Of a DNA stretch of 36,381 nt, positions 33,439-36,381 are shown piece by piece. The notes beneath the pieces are model-generated. The model did not search any database. It was not told where the DNA came from and saw only the letters and a list, made by a program, of their open reading frames with translations. Location of the stretch: contig LNKV01000107.1 in NCBI GenBank assembly GCA_001465935.1, forward strand, positions 1 to 36,381, given 5' to 3'. The translations under genes were made by a program, and so were the position numbers. How positions within the stretch are numbered: position 1 is the first letter of the stretch; each line of letters opens with the position of its first letter. The DNA comes from Clarireedia homoeocarpa. Lineage: Eukaryota; Ascomycota; Leotiomycetes; Helotiales; Rutstroemiaceae.

Positions 33439-35005
33439 TCAAAGTAATACGCGAGAAACTTTGAATCCACCTGGAACAGCTGTCTGAAAAAAGCCTGTTG
33501 GATCATATTTCGCACTCACCTGCTTCATCTTCTTAACGTTTGCTAAGCCATAACTTTCAAGGATCTTTTGTGTTTGGTAGCCATAGTTTAAGAATCGGTA
33601 GTTGATACCCAAGCTCCTACTAGCAGTAAGAGCGTCGATTTTTTGAACGAGGTCAAGAGCAGTGGATGATACTAGGGCGTCATCCGTAGCATTTGCATGA
33701 ATGGTATCAAGGAGACAGATGACCAATGGTCCATCAGAAGGTTTCAATCCCAGGAGGTTTGTTCCCTTGGCCAGAGACGAGGTAATAATTGGTTCTGTGA
33801 TTGGTTCATAAACAAGACTAAACATCAAGCCCTCGACAGCGCTGAGTTTTGCAACTTCCGTCAGCCAGAGCGCACGAATATCAGCCATGAGCTGGACATC
33901 CGGGCGGAAGCTTGTTGTAAAGTACCATTGGCGCGCTCCGAGCGTGAGGAAGTTCTCCTGCTCATTGGTAAATCCTACAAGTGAATCTAATCGTAGGGTA
34001 GGAGCTGGCTCGGTGAGCTGCGGTTGAATGTTGACGAATGGTGCAAGCGATGGAGGGTTGATGACAGGCTGAGAGTAGTACAAATTTGTGGCAGCAACCT
34101 CGCCTATTCCTGCAATCCAAGTTGTCGCCAGAATTATGGAGGCGTATTTATCCCTAGGAGATGTTGTGGAGAAATTATGGAAGGCCTGGATGAGGTCTGG
34201 ATAGGCAGTGTTATTGTAGTAAATGAAACCACCCCAGAATATAGATAGTTGGAAAATTGGGGTTTGAATCTCTGTGACTATACCAAAGTTTCCCGACCCT
34301 CCCTTGAGTGCCACAAAAAGGTCCTGGTTGGTGTTTTGATTTGCATTGACGATATCACCCGATGCAAGAACAACTTTGTAGTTGACGATATTGTCGCATA
34401 CGAATCCCCTTTCTTCCGAAAAATATGAGAGTCCACCTATATAGAGAGTAAGTAATAGGAATGAGTTTTATTAGATTCAAATTTGCCTCACCACCAAGGG
34501 ATGATCCACCAACTCCAACTCCAGATACGCGGGCTCCCACAACAGTAAGCCCTTGTGCCCCCAAAGTATTGTATACATTGCCCCATCGAGCTCCAGTTCC
34601 TATGGTGGCTAGTCCTTTAACGTTGTCGACAATGGGAGTGTTCGCGGTAAGATTAGAGAGATCAATGGTGATACCTCCCTGAATATTGGCAGAACCTGCC
34701 CAAGCTGTATGCCCACCAGCACGTACAGCTAGCTGGACATGGCTAGAACATGATCTCGCGTATTTAACGATTGCTGCTACGTCCTCTGTGGTAGTTGCTC
34801 GTATGAAGCAGGATGGTGAAACGTCATTTTCGAATGCAGAGAAATATGAATTTTTGTTTGCTATGTATGCATCACTCCCAGGCATTTCCACCTTTCCAGG
34901 GAATTTAGCAGTCAGATCAGAGCAGTTCACGACTATTTTTGCTGCTGTCAAATCCGTAGATATAGCAAGACCAAACAACGTCGAAAAGGCGAGGAGGGAA
35001 AGCAT
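33439..35005 (-). CDS. Secreted BBE-type FAD-linked oxidase
   Basis: Two exons (35005-34492, 34436-33439) are joined across a 55-bp intron (GTGAGG...TAG) to give 503 residues, a usual length. I start at the Met at 35005, which opens a signal peptide (MLSLLAFSTLFGLAIS). An in-frame Met at 35170 would add 55 unrelated residues. The PCMH-type FAD domain covers about residues 60-240. It has VRAGGHTAWAG with His99 as the probable 8-alpha-histidyl FAD attachment, the VGVGG...GGGLSY loop, and KGGSGNFGIVT. The second attachment Cys of bicovalent BBE enzymes is absent (ARVSGVG). A C-terminal berberine-bridge domain (NYRFLNYGYQ...KYDPTGFF) closes the protein. Such oxidases oxidise alcohols, aldehydes or C-C/C-N bonds of specialised metabolites and pass electrons to oxygen. 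Its start is only about 200 bp from the right RIP block. Confidence 0.9.
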
Positions 35006-35199
35006 GGTGTGGGAAGATATTAGGAGGCAGCCTAACAGCGGAGTCGAATTATACGACGAATGAGGTATAGAGAATGCAATTTCTAATGTGCGAAATTTTG
35101 CGAGTGACAAAAAGCTCGTAATGTAAAAAACCAATATTGCAATGTAGTATAGAAATTGTGACAAGACCACTAATAAAAGTGCTGAATAGTTTTAGAATT

Positions 35200-36381
35200 T
35201 AAAGTTAAAGAACTAAGAGGATTCTAATATCTCGAGGGCTTATATATATAAAATTGTTAAATATAGTTATATAGATTATATATTTATAATATATATATAT
35301 TAATTATTTAATAATATTATTTACTATATAAATATTTTAATTTAAACTTTAAAATACTAATATATAACTTAATTTAAATTAGTATATTATTAATTATTTA
35401 AAAAAGTTTATTTTGAAATATATTAATTTATTAATTTTATAATTATAAAGTTTAAAATAAATATAAATATTTTATAAATTAATAATATTCTTTTAATAAA
35501 TTTATAATATAATATTTAAAAGAAATGATTTTAAATATATAATAATTTTTTAATAAAAATATAAAATATAAATATTTTATTAAATAATATATTTTATTTA
35601 AAAAATTATAATAAATAATATTATATATTATATTTAGATTATTAAAAGATTTAATAATTTTATTTCTATAAAAAATTAATTAAATAAAGATTCTAAATTT
35701 TTTTTATTATTTAAATCTTTATTACTTTTTTTTCTTTTTCTTTTTTTATAAAAAGTATTTTATTTCTTTATTTTTAAATTTTATTTTCTTTATATATAAA
35801 TTATAAATATAATTAAATACTTTTATTATTTTAATTAAAAAATACTTTCTAATTTAATAACTAATTTTTTTAAAATATAATATTTCTTTTTATTTTAATT
35901 TTTATTTTTTATATAAAAAAATAAAAATTATTATCTTTTTATAAATCTCTAATTTTTTAATTAATTATTTAGAATTTAAATATAAATTTTTTTTTTAATA
36001 TTTATAATTGATTTAATATTATTTATTAAAGAATTATATTTAAATTATATATTATTTTATAAAAAATATTTTAAAGAAAATAATCTTTCTTTTAAATTTA
36101 CTTTATATAATCTAAATAATAATTTAAATAAAAATCTATTTTATTATATATTATATTAAAAATCTAATAAGTTAAATTTAAAGAAATTTTATTAAAATTA
36201 TAAAATTCTTTAAAATCAATTATTATATATAATATTTAAAAATAAATTATTAATTTAAAAAATAAAAATATATATAAAGAAGAAAATAAAATATATAATT
36301 AAATATTTTTATTTTATTAATTTATAATTTATTTAACTAATAATTAATATTATTATATTTAAATTTAAATATATATTAAAA
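35200..36381. repeat. Right RIP-degraded AT-rich block
   Basis: Composition drops to almost pure A/T from about 35,200-35,240 to the window end, with few C or G left, even more extreme than element B. No LTR, domain or match to A or B was recognised by eye. It is probably an old transposon. Confidence 0.7.

Noticed and set aside
34461..35063. Plus-strand open frames opposite the FAD oxidase
   Set aside because: Antisense shadows. The minus strand carries the GGH flavin motif and BBE domain.
1..36381. CRISPR array, bacterial operon or phage features
   Set aside because: No regularly spaced repeats with unique spacers. Spliceosomal introns show a eukaryotic genome.

Overview
The window comes from a filamentous ascomycete (Pezizomycotina; Leotiomycetes is a guess). 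The evidence is short spliceosomal introns of about 54-118 bp with GTAAG-type donors, fungal protein families, and extreme AT-rich blocks in which CpA and TpG have nearly vanished while TpA dominates. That pattern is typical of repeat-induced point mutation (RIP). The window divides into a RIP-degraded transposon block (1 to about 22,560), a gene island of normal composition (about 22,560-35,200), and a second RIP-degraded block (about 35,200-36,381).

The left block can be resolved by hand into nested LTR retrotransposons. Family A is a 2.1 kb element with 187 bp LTRs. Copy A1 occupies 1497-3601 with target duplication AAAGC/AAAGT. Copy A2, in the opposite orientation, runs 7016-8936 and resumes at 18957-19117 with duplication ATAAT. 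Element B (8937-18951, 363 bp LTRs, duplication GATAC) lies inside the 3' LTR of A2. It still shows wrecked Ty1/copia integrase, reverse transcriptase and RNase H motifs. A2 itself sits inside an older copy of the B family, C (about 4749-7015 plus 19123-22262; contains an N gap). A 367 bp solo LTR (14113-14479, duplication CTAAG) of normal base composition has landed in the reverse transcriptase of B. The order of events is therefore C, A2, B, solo LTR, four levels deep.

The island holds six intact genes whose introns I could splice in frame. They are a secreted SMP-30/gluconolactonase-like beta-propeller protein (-), an AYR1-like short-chain dehydrogenase with altered catalytic motifs (-), a cytochrome P450 with an apparent 6-nt microexon (+), an ERG26/3-beta-HSD-like dehydrogenase (-), a seven-helix Fung_rhodopsin/PTH11-like membrane protein (+), and a secreted BBE-type FAD oxidase (-). 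Two gene pairs are divergent across promoters of about 1 kb. The set looks like tailoring enzymes of a specialised-metabolite cluster without a visible backbone synthase. A hydroxylating P450 plus two hydroxysteroid-dehydrogenase-type enzymes would suit a sterol, triterpenoid or other polycyclic alcohol, but this is inference.

The 3' intergenic spacer carries a decamer tandem array and a 155 bp Tc1/mariner-type MITE with TA target duplication. No rRNA, tRNA or CRISPR was seen.
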